The notes beneath the pieces are model-generated. The model was not told the origin of the DNA. It searched no databases and saw nothing but the letters and a program-made list of their open reading frames with translations. From Nostocales cyanobacterium LEGE 11386 (GTDB taxonomy: Bacteria; Cyanobacteriota; Cyanobacteriia; Cyanobacteriales; Nostocaceae), in NCBI GenBank assembly GCA_015207155.1, contig JADEXK010000033.1, forward strand, positions 1 to 64,000: DNA of 64,000 nucleotides. The letters run 5' to 3'. Both the position numbers and the translations under genes were made by a program. Below, one piece after another: positions 34,378 to 43,831 of the stretch; position 1 is the first letter of the stretch; each line of letters starts with the position of its first letter.

Positions 34378-34402
34378 CCAATGCCCCATGCCCCATGCCC
34401 AA
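34378..34402. repeat. CCCCATG tandem repeat near purB 3' end
   Basis: A run of CCCCATG and CCCAAT units between the DUF4126 and purB genes. Confidence 0.85.
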
Positions 34403-34408
34403 TCAAGG

Positions 34409-35704
34409 CTAAATACCCAGGCGTTGGTAAACCTGATCTAAATGCCGGAGATGTTGCTGTGGGTCAAAACACGTTTCAATGTCTGCTGGTGATAACTTTT
34501 GAGTAACACGCGGGTCTTGACTAATCAAGTTGTAAAAGTTTCCTTCTGGCTGATTCCAAGCAGCATGAGCGCTTTCTTGGACGATCGCATAAGCTTCTTC
34601 ACGGCTAACGCCCTTGTCTACCAAAGCAAGTAGCACTTTTTGACTAAATACTACCCCGCCATAGCAGTTGAGATTCCGTTCCATGTTCTCGGGGTAAACC
34701 AGGAGATTTTTCACCAGTTCGGTGATTTCTTTTAGCATGAAATGGGTCAAAATGCAAGCATCCGGCAAAATTACTCGTTCTACAGAACTGTGGGAAATAT
34801 CCCGCTCGTGCCACAAAGCCACGTTTTCTAAAGCTGCACCAGCATGGCTTCTCACGAGTCGCGCCATTCCCGTTAGGCGTTCGGAACGGATGGGATTGCG
34901 CTTGTGTGGCATTGCTGAAGAGCCTTTTTGACCTTTAGCAAAGAATTCTTCAACTTCGAGAACGTCTGTTTTTTGTAAGTTGCGAATTTCCACAGCAAAG
35001 CGTTCAATGGATGCCGCGACTAAGGCTAATTGTTGCACATAGTCGGCGTGGCGATCGCGGGAAATCACTTGCGTCGAGGCTGTATCCGGCTTGAGTCCGA
35101 GTTTTTGACAAGCGATCGCTTCTACTCGTGGTTCAATGTTGGCATAGGTTCCCACGGCACCAGAAATTTTACCTACAGCAATGGTTTCGTGGAGAATTTT
35201 TAGCCGTTCTTGATGACGCAACACTTCAGCTAACCACCCAGCCAACTTAAAACCGAAGGTGATCGGTTCTGCATGAATCCCATGCGATCGGCCAATCATC
35301 ACTGTGTAACGGTGTTCCCGTGCTTTTTGGCGAATTGCCTGAATCAAATCTTCCAGGCGTTGCGCCAACACATCCAAACTAGCAACCAATTGCAGCCCTA
35401 AAGCCGTATCTAGTACATCTGAACTAGTTAGCCCCAGGTGAATATAGCGTCCAGCATCACCTACATATTCATTCACATTAGTCAAAAAGGCGATGACATC
35501 ATGACGGACTTCAGCCTCAATTTCCAGCACCCGTTTGGGGTCAAAATTGGCCTTAGCTTTAATTTCCTCAACTGCCTGAGATGGAATATAACCCAGTTCA
35601 GCTTGGGCTTCACAAACTGCAATCTCTACCTGGAGCCAGGTTTTTAATTTGTAAGATTCAGTCCACAGGTTGCCCATTTCGGGCAAAGTATAACGCTCAA
35701 TCAA
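34409..35704 (-). CDS. purB: Adenylosuccinate lyase
   Basis: Catalyses two steps of purine synthesis: SAICAR to AICAR, and adenylosuccinate to AMP. The 431-residue length is standard. The fumarase/aspartase signature GSSAMPHKRNP spans 261-271; the histidine-bearing GLTSSDVLDTALG and MIGRSHGIHAEP segments are intact. Flanked by CCCCATG and GGGGACAGG short repeats. Confidence 0.97.
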   Translation of the reverse strand: MIERYTLPEMGNLWTESYKLKTWLQVEIAVCEAQAELGYIPSQAVEEIKAKANFDPKRVLEIEAEVRHDVIAFLTNVNEYVGDAGRYIHLGLTSSDVLDTALGLQLVASLDVLAQRLEDLIQAIRQKAREHRYTVMIGRSHGIHAEPITFGFKLAGWLAEVLRHQERLKILHETIAVGKISGAVGTYANIEPRVEAIACQKLGLKPDTASTQVISRDRHADYVQQLALVAASIERFAVEIRNLQKTDVLEVEEFFAKGQKGSSAMPHKRNPIRSERLTGMARLVRSHAGAALENVALWHERDISHSSVERVILPDACILTHFMLKEITELVKNLLVYPENMERNLNCYGGVVFSQKVLLALVDKGVSREEAYAIVQESAHAAWNQPEGNFYNLISQDPRVTQKLSPADIETCFDPQQHLRHLDQVYQRLGI

Positions 35705-35778
35705 CGTTCGCGGCAGAATACAACTGTCATATTCTACATTTAATTAGGGAACAGGGGACAGGGGACAGGGAACAGGGA

Positions 35779-36813
35779 TTAAAACCGCCGATTTTTTCTT
35801 CTACGTTTTAAGCGCTTGGGATGCTGAAAATAGCGAATTATGCGATTAATTAAGCGAGAAGATGGCTTTTTTCGTTGAGTATTTTGCCTCGGTTGAGCAG
35901 TATTATGGCTTTTGATCCCTTGTTCAACAGGAGCATTATTAGTGAGTGGTATGGCATTTTTAGTTGGTGTGATGTCAGTGCCATATCTTCTAGCGTAAAC
36001 CTGGGTAAACTCAGCACCGAAAAAGAGAATCTGGGCAGCATAGTAAACCCAAGCGATGATAATCACCAGTGAACCGGCCGCGCCATAGGCTGAACCAAAA
36101 GTACTGTTACCGAGATATTGTCCTAATAAAAACTTACCAATGGAGAACAAAAGTGAGGTAAGAACTGCTCCAATTAAAACATCATTCCAAGTAACTTTGA
36201 CATCTGGTAAAACTTTAAAAATTAGCCCAAATACTACAGTAATGATGGCAAAAGAAAGCAGAAAATTGAGTATTTGCCAAACGAAATCGATACCTGGTAA
36301 GGCATTACTAAAATAAGTTATCAGTGCTGATAAAACCGCACTCATTACCAAAGACACTAAAAGTAAAAAACCAATACCTAAAATCATCGCGAACGAGAGA
36401 AAGCGTTGGCGAATAATTTTAATGATGCCGCGTCCAGGTTTGGGTTTTACACCCCAAATTGTGTTGAGGGAATCTTGTAACTCGGCAAATACTCCAGTAG
36501 CACCTATTAGTAGGACGATAACGCTAATAATTGAAGCGATAGTTCCTGCTTGTGGTCTGCTAGCATTCTTGATAGCTATTTCGATAAATTGTGCGCCATC
36601 TCTGCCGACTAAACCTTGAATTTGCCGGACAATTTCACCTCGTGCTGCTTCTTCTCCAAATGCTGCTCCCGCGATCGCAATTACAATAATGAGCAATGGT
36701 GCAATAGAAAAAATCGTGTAATAAGCTAATGCTGCTGCTAACCGTGAGGCTTTATCCTCGCTCCATTCTTTAAATGTCTCTTGGAATAGCGTCCAAATCG
36801 CCTGTAACTTCAT
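35779..36813 (-). CDS. YihY/BrkB family inner-membrane protein
   Basis: About 344 residues from ATG 36813 (MKLQAIWTLFQETFKEWSED); the ORF extends 43 residues upstream, but that part is polar and not family-like. Six membrane spans follow, with KASRLAAALAYYTIFSIAPLLIIV, FSFAMILGIGFLLLVSLVMSA and STFGSAYGAAGSLVIIIAWVYYAAQILFFGAEFTQVYARR, the BrkB/YihY signature. The C-terminus is a highly basic tail (KRRRKNRRF). Proposed roles of the family (tRNA processing, serum resistance) are unsettled. Downstream are GGGGACAGG repeats. Confidence 0.88.
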   Translation of the reverse strand: MKLQAIWTLFQETFKEWSEDKASRLAAALAYYTIFSIAPLLIIVIAIAGAAFGEEAARGEIVRQIQGLVGRDGAQFIEIAIKNASRPQAGTIASIISVIVLLIGATGVFAELQDSLNTIWGVKPKPGRGIIKIIRQRFLSFAMILGIGFLLLVSLVMSAVLSALITYFSNALPGIDFVWQILNFLLSFAIITVVFGLIFKVLPDVKVTWNDVLIGAVLTSLLFSIGKFLLGQYLGNSTFGSAYGAAGSLVIIIAWVYYAAQILFFGAEFTQVYARRYGTDITPTKNAIPLTNNAPVEQGIKSHNTAQPRQNTQRKKPSSRLINRIIRYFQHPKRLKRRRKNRRF

Positions 36814-36983
36814 CCAATCAGTCTCCTTATAGTAGGAAGTTGCTTCCCTTCTGCTATATTTGATACTGATTTGTTGATCGGCTACATCTTCCTCAGGATG
36901 TTTATGTAGTGTCCTTGAGGAAGAATTTATTGGTTTGTGCATGAAGCAGCGCTATCCCCAAGGGAATCGTTTCCTCACAAATG

Positions 36984-37835
36984 CTATTGTGGGTGCTGCA
37001 CTGTATATGTGACAAAGATATCTTTTTTCATCTCTATTTCTGCGGGAGTCTCTGGATTGAAGGATGGGAATGATAACAAACCACCAAAGGACGGTAAAGC
37101 AACTCCTGCTTTAGAACTGCATGAGGGATATAACAGTGCGTAAAAAGGCTCGGCTACAGAAGCAGTACCAAGTTTCACACCCATAGCTGTGGCTAAAGCT
37201 TGAGCGCGGCTTTGAGCATCTTTCATCGCTGATTGATAAACTGAACTCTGCAAGGCTTGACAGTCATTTACTGCATAATCAACACCCATATTCTGGATAG
37301 TCAGATTATCCAGTTGGCTTGTCGCTTGATTAGCTGTGGCAATAATTTCTTGAACTTTATCACTCGTTGGCTTGTCTAGTCTCACCAATATTTTGGCTTT
37401 ATTTTCACTCGAAGTATTGCTAATTTGCACCTTAATGTTATTAGCACTAATTCCTTTGGCTACTAGGCTATCTATTACAGGCTTAAGGCTGGCTGAAGTC
37501 AGGGTTTTTTGGCTAATTAAAGATGGTTTAGCTGAGACTTGTGCTGCTGGTTTTATGTTATTTAATGGTAAGTTTGATAAGTATCTGGGTCGGCTTAATA
37601 GTAAAGACAGTGGTTGCATTTCTAACTCATTGTTACTACTTACACTACCAATAAGTAATTCAATATTTGCTGTATCTGCTGGCACTTTTACTACCCCTTG
37701 ACCAATTACCATCAAGGAATTGCGATCGCTTGCTGGTGGGTAAAACAATTGAGCATTAACAATTTTGGGTGTTAACGCTCCTATGCCGACAGCCACACTA
37801 GCACCTGTCAGTATGACAACAGTAATTTTTTTCAT
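36984..37835 (-). CDS. SIMPL domain protein (DUF541), exported
   Basis: About 283 residues from ATG 37835 (MKKITVVILTGASVAVGIGAL); a frame start 12 codons upstream is less likely. Signal peptide to about residue 25. The mature part, with NSLMVIGQGVVKVPADTANIEL, and QSAMKDAQSRAQALATAMGVKLG (the family's DA..RA..LA..LG signature), is DUF541. Such proteins occur in the periplasm; a biochemical role is not established. Antiparallel neighbours only. Confidence 0.88.
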   Translation of the reverse strand: MKKITVVILTGASVAVGIGALTPKIVNAQLFYPPASDRNSLMVIGQGVVKVPADTANIELLIGSVSSNNELEMQPLSLLLSRPRYLSNLPLNNIKPAAQVSAKPSLISQKTLTSASLKPVIDSLVAKGISANNIKVQISNTSSENKAKILVRLDKPTSDKVQEIIATANQATSQLDNLTIQNMGVDYAVNDCQALQSSVYQSAMKDAQSRAQALATAMGVKLGTASVAEPFYALLYPSCSSKAGVALPSFGGLLSFPSFNPETPAEIEMKKDIFVTYTVQHPQ

Positions 37836-38055
37836 GGCGTGAGAATTTCTTTTGAAGCTAGTTATTGTCAAAGTTTACACGCCAAAAGTGGCTGTTAGCT
37901 AAGTATTAAATATTAAAAAAGTGTTATTTTTATCCTTTAATTGATAAAAAAATATTAAGCCCATTCCACAAAAGTTCTACCTGATTGCATTGTGGACAGA
38001 GCTTAAACATCAAAAATATTATTGCTTGTGAAGAATCATCATCCTGTTAGCAAGA

Positions 38056-38430
38056 TTAACCAAACCAATGAGACGGTTCACAACCTGCTTGCACGGTTTC
38101 ACACAGATGATGGCTAATCCAATCTGATTTTTCTTGGATGATGGAGCAAATACCCTGGTGAATCAAGTTTTGTAGGTGTAATTGCTGTTCTAAAGGACTA
38201 CGGGGTAATTTATGGCTTAACAAGCTTTCTGATTGTAAATCTTGCAGATGAACCTGTTCTTCAGACACTGGATTATAAAACCGAGGTATGCGGTTGAGAA
38301 CAAAGACAATTAGCTCTTGACGCAAGTCAGGAAGTGCAAAAGCTTGTTGATAATGATATGGATATGTATCCAACACGCTTTCAATCTCTCCTACGACTGA
38401 TTGCAGTGTTAAATTAACTACTGTTTTCAT
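38056..38430 (-). CDS. ComFB-like late competence protein
   Basis: A 124-residue protein: MKTVVNLTLQSVVGEIESVL, LRQELIVFVLNRIPRFY and the acidic/Gln-rich middle (EEQVHLQDLQSE) match the ComFB family. Cyanobacterial relatives have been reported to bind cyclic dinucleotides and to act in natural competence or motility. That is family knowledge, not visible here. Single gene with intergenic DNA on both sides. Confidence 0.75.
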   Translation of the reverse strand: MKTVVNLTLQSVVGEIESVLDTYPYHYQQAFALPDLRQELIVFVLNRIPRFYNPVSEEQVHLQDLQSESLLSHKLPRSPLEQQLHLQNLIHQGICSIIQEKSDWISHHLCETVQAGCEPSHWFG

Positions 38431-38816
38431 AAATTTTTAACTCCTCTCTTATCCAAATTAAAGAAGCTAGGACAACACTGATGTTTTATATCTCTAATTC
38501 TAATGATTGATTTCAAATTCCTCATTTTTAGCTAGAAAACTACACAAATCGCAGCACAAGTTATTAGGGATCAATTTCAACGCCAAATTAAAAAATGTTA
38601 ATTATGAGCTAGTAAAACTCGCAGGTTCTCTTTACAATATTTATTACGAACAAAAAAGCACAAAGACCCCCGAATTCTTAAAGAATTCGGGGGTCTAAGG
38701 CTCATGATTTAGGATTTTTATTCTGCTAAAGAACTGCTAATTTATACCTTAATTTAGTAAGTTACAAAAATGCAATTTATCACACCGAGCAACCAGTCTA
38801 GCGATAGATGTAAACA
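38431..38816. other. Intergenic region ComFB - FAD oxidoreductase
   Basis: A 386-bp AT-rich gap. It contains a long perfect inverted repeat (38664-38696) and otherwise nothing I can support. A 63-codon frame across 38507-38698 is dismissed because its end lies in the hairpin. Confidence 0.6.
38664..38696. terminator. Near-perfect 16-bp inverted repeat, hairpin
   Basis: AGACCCCCGAATTCTT followed after one base (A) by its exact complement AAGAATTCGGGGGTCT; the physical loop would be about 5 bases. It is preceded by AAAAAAGCACAA on its left, i.e. a T-tract for transcripts from the minus strand. It may terminate the upstream FAD-oxidoreductase transcript (minus strand, ending at 38817). Confidence 0.6.
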
Positions 38817-39860
38817 TCATGTAAATGATTGGAAAAAGTTTATATTAGTAGCTAGAGGTAGCTGGCGTAGATAATGATTAATTTCCATGGCTGCTGCTAG
38901 TCCAGAAATCATTGCGTCTTCGGCGAGATGGCCACCACACCAATCACCGCAGCACACTAAAGGCAAGGGACTACTGGCAGATAATACAGTATCTTCCCAA
39001 GGACGACTAGGAAAGGCATAGCGCCAGCGATGTACTTGCATCCACTCTGGTGTTTCCAGCCAAGGAAGTTCTAAAATCTGGGCTGCTTGTTGCCACATAT
39101 CTTGTCCAGCTGGTTGTAAATCTGAGGATTCAAGATGAAGTTGGGCAAAATTAGGGCTACTTTGTAATACAAATACGGGTTGTTGAGGATGAGGACGTTT
39201 GCTGCTATCTAAACCAATCCATCCTAGAACAGGATGATCTGTAAACTTGAGGGATTTCCAGGGCGGGAGTGGTTGAGAAAAGGCAGGATATCCAGCGATC
39301 GCACTAATACAAGGATGAAATTCTACAGCACTCAAATTTTCCAGAAAAGCTTTACCTAGTACATTTTCCCCTAATGGTGCTAACAACATCAAAGCTTGAG
39401 GTGCTGGGATAGCGAGGACTAGGGCTTTAGCTATTAATTCTTCACCGCTAGATTCCAAGGTGAGACGCCAACTATTTTCCAGAGTTGGGTGAACCGCTAT
39501 GACACGTTGATTCAGTAAAACTTCTAAACCTTGGGCGATAAATTTAGCGATCGCACTCATTCCCGCAGGTGCAACATAACGAGGTGCTGATTTGAGTTGG
39601 GATTCCTCAAGGTTGTCTGTCCATACTGCTAATATTTGGCGATCGCGTAAAAATTCTACCAAATTTTTTAATAATTCACCCTGAGGCTTCAGGTAACAGG
39701 TTCCATGATCTGCCCAAGTTCCATGCAAGCGGCGCGTAGCCATTCGTCCCCCTAACCCACGAGACTTTTCTACAACCAGCACTGAGTATCCAGCTTGAGT
39801 TAACTGCTGGGCGCATACTAAACCTGCCATGCCGGCACCAATTACTGCAATATCAGTCAT
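38817..39860 (-). CDS. FAD-dependent oxidoreductase (renalase-like)
   Basis: A 347-residue flavoprotein of the NAD(P)-binding Rossmann/amine-oxidase type. It has the FAD motif IAVIGAGMAGLVCAQQL at the N-terminus, the KSRGLGGRMATRRLHG second motif, and the C-terminal VCCGDWCGGHLAEDAMISGLAAAMEI that contacts the flavin. The overall layout matches cyanobacterial renalase-like proteins; the substrate is unknown. Its ATG lies among repeat units (39881-39930) that separate it from the YaaW gene, which is divergent. Confidence 0.88.
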   Translation of the reverse strand: MTDIAVIGAGMAGLVCAQQLTQAGYSVLVVEKSRGLGGRMATRRLHGTWADHGTCYLKPQGELLKNLVEFLRDRQILAVWTDNLEESQLKSAPRYVAPAGMSAIAKFIAQGLEVLLNQRVIAVHPTLENSWRLTLESSGEELIAKALVLAIPAPQALMLLAPLGENVLGKAFLENLSAVEFHPCISAIAGYPAFSQPLPPWKSLKFTDHPVLGWIGLDSSKRPHPQQPVFVLQSSPNFAQLHLESSDLQPAGQDMWQQAAQILELPWLETPEWMQVHRWRYAFPSRPWEDTVLSASSPLPLVCCGDWCGGHLAEDAMISGLAAAMEINHYLRQLPLATNINFFQSFT

Positions 39861-39880
39861 AATTCATCTTTTATTAGTGT

Positions 39881-39930
39881 TGAGTGTTGAGTGCGCTTGC
39901 CCTGAGCGAAGTCGAAGGGGAGTGCTGAGT
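39881..39930. repeat. Short repeat cluster
   Basis: Includes GTGTTGAGTGTTGAGT, CCCTGAGCGAAGTCGAAGGG and GTGCTGAGTAATGACCAATGACT units, the same families found at 11650-11710 and in the 5' end of pyrF. Confidence 0.85.
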
Positions 39931-40002
39931 AATGACCAATGACTGCTGAAAGCTAATAGTAGAATAAAGTACATAAAGGCGGCATGAAGGGAGGAAGGGA
40001 AA

Positions 40003-40845
40003 TTGGATGAACTGAGGGCGGCGCTGGAGTTGGCAACGGACGAAGAATTGCAGGACTTAACCGCAATTTTGTTTAGTCGTAAGTTTAATCCCCTAGATTA
40101 TGTTCATACACCTGAACCGATAGAGGTACAAAGCCAAGACCGTAAATCTTGGCTAGATACATTAGAAAATCGCTTTCGGTTTTTGGCAGCAGATGGAATG
40201 ACGGTATTGCGGGGACGCACCAGTCAGGTAACTTACCGCCAAGCATTAATTCAAGTATGTAAATATCTGAAAATTCCTTATGCTACTGAATTGGCAACCG
40301 TTGATTTAGAAGCAGAGGTATTTTTACATCTATTAGGGCAAGTGTGGAAAAAACTGCCGGCAAAGGAAAAACAAAAATTGACTGAACAGGTGCAACGTCA
40401 GTTGGCCAAGTCAGAATTACAACAACCTTTACCACTTTTCTTGCAGCGTGATCCTTTGGGGTTACTTTTTAAAGGTGGTAGTGCCCTGGCTGTTACTTCT
40501 ATTCTCCAGCCATTTGTCCTGCAACAAATCGCCCGTCAATTTGCGATCCACTTTGCTAAGTATCAAGTAGCTAAACAGGCAGCAATGGCAGGTTCTGGGG
40601 CAGCTACCACGCAGTTTCAAAGCTATGTAGCTTTGCAAATGGCGCGGCGGGGGATGACGATGAATGCAGCTCGTTATGGGGCAGTGCGGAGTGTTTTCAC
40701 CTTTATCGGGCCAGTCATGTGGACTTGGTTTTTTGCGGATTTAGGATGGAGAGCGATCGCAACTAATTACGGTAGAATTATTCCTACTATTTTTGCCTTA
40801 GCACAAATTCGTCTCACCCGTGCTGAATGTTGGGAAATAGCTTGA
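40003..40845 (+). CDS. YaaW-like (UPF0174) protein
   Basis: A 280-residue protein beginning MDELRAALELATDEELQDLT, the signature of the YaaW/UPF0174 family (ubiquinol-cytochrome c chaperone-like name in older annotation). The frame starts with TTG at 40003; a strong ribosome site GGGAGGAAGGGAAA sits just before it, which decides this start. The C-terminal third is hydrophobic (MARRGMTMNAARYGAVRSVFTFIGPVMWTWFFADLGWRAI). Function is not known. Ends 19 bases inside the next gene. Confidence 0.8.
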   Translation: MDELRAALELATDEELQDLTAILFSRKFNPLDYVHTPEPIEVQSQDRKSWLDTLENRFRFLAADGMTVLRGRTSQVTYRQALIQVCKYLKIPYATELATVDLEAEVFLHLLGQVWKKLPAKEKQKLTEQVQRQLAKSELQQPLPLFLQRDPLGLLFKGGSALAVTSILQPFVLQQIARQFAIHFAKYQVAKQAAMAGSGAATTQFQSYVALQMARRGMTMNAARYGAVRSVFTFIGPVMWTWFFADLGWRAIATNYGRIIPTIFALAQIRLTRAECWEIA

Positions 40846-42167
40846 AGATAGCTTTTTATCATCCCCATCCTGGGTTACAAACCCCGTGGAATTTTGCCCA
40901 AATTGGACTGCTGATTTTTCCGTTAAGTCCGTTTGTGGGGTTTGTCAGTATATGTTTAGCAGTACTCGTAACTTGGTTACGACAATACCGCACTATAATC
41001 CACCGTCCCCTTAACTGGGGATTTGCTCTTTTGAGTGTTTTACTGATGATTAGTGCGGGATTTGCCTCTCAAAAAACAGACGCTTTTCTGGGTTTATTTA
41101 ATTTATTACCCTTCTTTTTAATTTTCGTTGGACTCAGTACCTTAATTCAAACAACCGCCCAATTGCGGCACATAGCGTGGATTCTTGTCATCGGTTCCGC
41201 GCCAGTGGTGCTTATGGGCTTTGGGCAAATGTTTTGGGGTTGGACTTTTCAGTTACAGGTATTGTGGATTTTATTAGATTTAGCGATCGCACCTGGAGGC
41301 AATCCACCAGGGCGCATGGCAGCAATTTTCATGCACGCCAACATTTTTGCCGCTTATTTAGCGATCGCTTTTACCCTAGGTTTAGGCTTATGGCTAGAAC
41401 AATGGCGATGGCGTAGGGAAGCAGGGAGGCAAATTGATAACTATTCCCTTTGTCGTCGGCTTCCGTTTCTGTTCTTAACTGTGTCAGTAATTACCAGCTT
41501 TATCGCCTTGATTTTAACTGACTCACGCAATGGCTGGGCGATCGCGGTGGTTGCTTGTTTAGCCTACGCACTTTACCAAGGTTGGTACATGCTTGTAGGT
41601 AGCGTTGTCGGTGTGGTTACTAGCGTACTTTTAGCTGCTTTTGCGCCCTCGCCAGTTGCTCAAACTTTTCGCCGCTTCGTTCCTGCTTACTTTTGGGCGC
41701 GGTTAAACGATCAAATGTATCCAGATCGACCAGTTGCGTTGATGCGAAAAACCCAGTGGGAATTTGCTTGGTCTTTGACTCAGCAGCAACCCTGGACAGG
41801 CTGGGGTTTACGTAGTTTTACGGCACTCTACAAAGCCAAGATGCAGATTGATTTGGGTCATCCTCACAACTTGTTTTTGATGCTATCTGCTGAAACTGGT
41901 TTACCTAGCACACTTTTATTTTGTGGCTTACTTGGTTGGATATGGATTGCAGGTTGCCAGTTATTGGGAAAATCAAACTATATAGCTAAAGAAGATAGAT
42001 TGATATTTTTTAGTTATGTTGTAGTTGTTTTAGTGTGGGCGCTATTTAATACAGTAGACGTAACTTTATTTGATTTCCGACTGAATACGCTCTCTTGGCT
42101 GTTATTATCCGCTCTTTGGGGAGTTATCTATCATCAAAAAAATGCTGAGAGTGTCGCAGGAAATTAG
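40827..42167 (+). CDS. O-antigen ligase-like (Wzy/WaaL) polytopic membrane protein
   Basis: A 446-residue protein with about 10-11 hydrophobic spans and a large loop near 285-340. The stretch WTGWGLRSFTALYKAKM with LGHPHNLFLMLSAETGLPST is the Wzy_C/WaaL signature (catalytic-type His in the H-P-H-N region). It would ligate or polymerise a surface polysaccharide in the plasma membrane; the substrate is unknown. There is no glycan gene cluster here. It overlaps the YaaW gene by 19 bases and is probably co-translated. Confidence 0.85.
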   Translation: MLGNSLKIAFYHPHPGLQTPWNFAQIGLLIFPLSPFVGFVSICLAVLVTWLRQYRTIIHRPLNWGFALLSVLLMISAGFASQKTDAFLGLFNLLPFFLIFVGLSTLIQTTAQLRHIAWILVIGSAPVVLMGFGQMFWGWTFQLQVLWILLDLAIAPGGNPPGRMAAIFMHANIFAAYLAIAFTLGLGLWLEQWRWRREAGRQIDNYSLCRRLPFLFLTVSVITSFIALILTDSRNGWAIAVVACLAYALYQGWYMLVGSVVGVVTSVLLAAFAPSPVAQTFRRFVPAYFWARLNDQMYPDRPVALMRKTQWEFAWSLTQQQPWTGWGLRSFTALYKAKMQIDLGHPHNLFLMLSAETGLPSTLLFCGLLGWIWIAGCQLLGKSNYIAKEDRLIFFSYVVVVLVWALFNTVDVTLFDFRLNTLSWLLLSALWGVIYHQKNAESVAGN

Positions 42168-43603
42168 CCTGTGCTGATTTGATTTTTTGGCCGGCGTAAC
42201 AACCAAGCCAACACTATCCCTGAAATAATCCCGCCGAACCAACCGCCTAGAAGATTCGCTAATATCCACCAACCAGATCTGTGAACTAGTCGCCGCAGTA
42301 CCAACCATTGTCCAATACCGACGAGCAATCCGTGTAAAAGCACAAAATCCTCAAAGTTATTTAATCCTACAAAGTAAAAAGGAAGAAGAAAAGCCAAGGT
42401 AGTTGCTAATAACCACCACCAAGCGGGACGAAAAACTTTTTGGCGCAGCACCAACCACTGCTTAACCCCTACAGCTAATCCCCAAAAACAAATAGAAACT
42501 AGATTACCAGCATTTGCTAACAGGCCAAACCCAATAAATAAACCTCCGGCATATCCAAAAACATTAGCTAATATCCACTGAAAATAAAAGCCCCATTGCA
42601 CATGTGGGCGTGGGGTGGGCAAAGATATTTTTATAGAAGATAAAATTTGTGATATTACGATAGCTACTTGATTCCACTGTCGTAAAATTGGCGATAGTGG
42701 AAAACCCGCAGGCGGTGGAAAATTACTTGACTGGACAGTCGGTTGATGTATTTGAGTGCATGATTGTTGTGTCAGTACATAAGGATCTGCTAACTTTTGT
42801 ACTACAGCTAAAGCCTCGGTTGCTGACTGGTATCGTTGCCGAAAGTCATAGCGTACCATTTTGTCTAAAACATCTGCCAACTGTGGGCTAACATGCACCA
42901 GGTGTCGCCAGAGCATTTCAGCACTTTGGGCATCTTCTTGGATTTGGTCAGGCATTAACCCAGTTAAGGCTTGAATACCAATCATCCCCACAGCATAAAT
43001 ATCGCTGCTAAATCTGGGTTTACCTCGACTCTGTTCACTGGGCATATAGCCAGGTGTGCCGATGCACACAGTCATTTTAGTGTGTCCTTGAGGATTTACT
43101 ACCTGAGTGCCAATTTGTTTAACTGCTCCAAAATCAATCAGGACAATTTGGCCATCACTTTCACGGCGAATTAAGTTAGGGGGTTTAATATCCCGGTGGA
43201 TGACATTATTTTGATGGACAAAGGCTAAAGGTTGGAGGATATTCTGTAATAAAGCGATCGCGTAACCTTCACTCCAATGCTTCCCAGATACAAGTTCATC
43301 ACTTAAGGGATGACCGACAATAAATTGCTGGACTAAATAAAATTCCTCATTTTCTTCAAAATGAGCCAGCAGTTGGGGTATTTGGTTGTGAGTACCTAGT
43401 TTGTGTAATAGTTGCGCTTCTGAGTCGAATAAACGTCTAGCTAACCGTAAAGTCTTGGAGTCAGTTGCTTGTGGCTTGAGTTGCTTAACTACACACCGGG
43501 TATTGTAAAGTTTGGTGTCTTCCGCAATATAGGTTTGACTAAAGCCACCGGAACCCAGAGGTTGAATAATCCGATAGCGTCCGTCTAGTAACTGACCCAA
43601 CAT
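42164..43603 (-). CDS. Membrane-anchored Ser/Thr protein kinase
   Basis: About 479 residues from ATG 43603 (MLGQLLDGRYRIIQPLG); an upstream ATG at 43627 is less typical. The Hanks kinase domain (about 7-265) is complete: Gly loop LGSGGFSQTYIAED, catalytic HRDIKPPNLIRR, DFG equivalent IDFGAVKQIG and activation region GTPGYMPSEQSRG. Beyond a linker, four or more hydrophobic segments (YFQWILANVFGYAGGLFIGF to GGWFGGIISGIVLAWLL) form a membrane module that repeats a W-VLRQ/W-VLRR pattern. It faces the cytosol. Substrate unknown; cyanobacteria carry many such kinases. Confidence 0.93.
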   Translation of the reverse strand: MLGQLLDGRYRIIQPLGSGGFSQTYIAEDTKLYNTRCVVKQLKPQATDSKTLRLARRLFDSEAQLLHKLGTHNQIPQLLAHFEENEEFYLVQQFIVGHPLSDELVSGKHWSEGYAIALLQNILQPLAFVHQNNVIHRDIKPPNLIRRESDGQIVLIDFGAVKQIGTQVVNPQGHTKMTVCIGTPGYMPSEQSRGKPRFSSDIYAVGMIGIQALTGLMPDQIQEDAQSAEMLWRHLVHVSPQLADVLDKMVRYDFRQRYQSATEALAVVQKLADPYVLTQQSCTQIHQPTVQSSNFPPPAGFPLSPILRQWNQVAIVISQILSSIKISLPTPRPHVQWGFYFQWILANVFGYAGGLFIGFGLLANAGNLVSICFWGLAVGVKQWLVLRQKVFRPAWWWLLATTLAFLLPFYFVGLNNFEDFVLLHGLLVGIGQWLVLRRLVHRSGWWILANLLGGWFGGIISGIVLAWLLRRPKNQISTG

Positions 43604-43720
43604 AAAGGCGATCGCTTGGCAAGTCAACAGATGTATTGTAACCCTCTAATTGAAAATTACGTATTCTCAACTAAAAAACGTGCAAAGGCGCAAAGTGAAA
43701 CTCAGTGCTGAGTGCTGAGT

Positions 43721-43808
43721 CAAAAGAAGAAGGAAGGACTTTCGCACTCGGTACAAGCAACGCGAATTGCGGTCACTGAGCTTGTCGAAGTGTGGGCGGT
43801 TTTTTAAC
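43721..43808 (-). repeat. Structured repeat element, copy 3 (truncated)
   Basis: On the minus strand it reads AAAAAACCGCCCACACTTCG, then GACAAGCTCAGTGACC, TTGTACCGAGTGCGAAAGTCC and TTCCTTCTTCTTTTG. It is the same as copy 1 at 11519-11660 minus the internal part with GGTATCAACCTTCT. It lies directly downstream of the clpB stop, bounded by GTGCTGAGT repeats (43702-43720), and is in the same orientation relative to its gene as copy 1. Confidence 0.78.
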
Positions 43809-43831
43809 TCAGCACTCTTCATTTCGTTGAA

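Noticed and set aside
38507..38698. A 63-codon ORF
   Set aside because: Its end lies in the perfect inverted repeat; there is no ribosome site or family resemblance.
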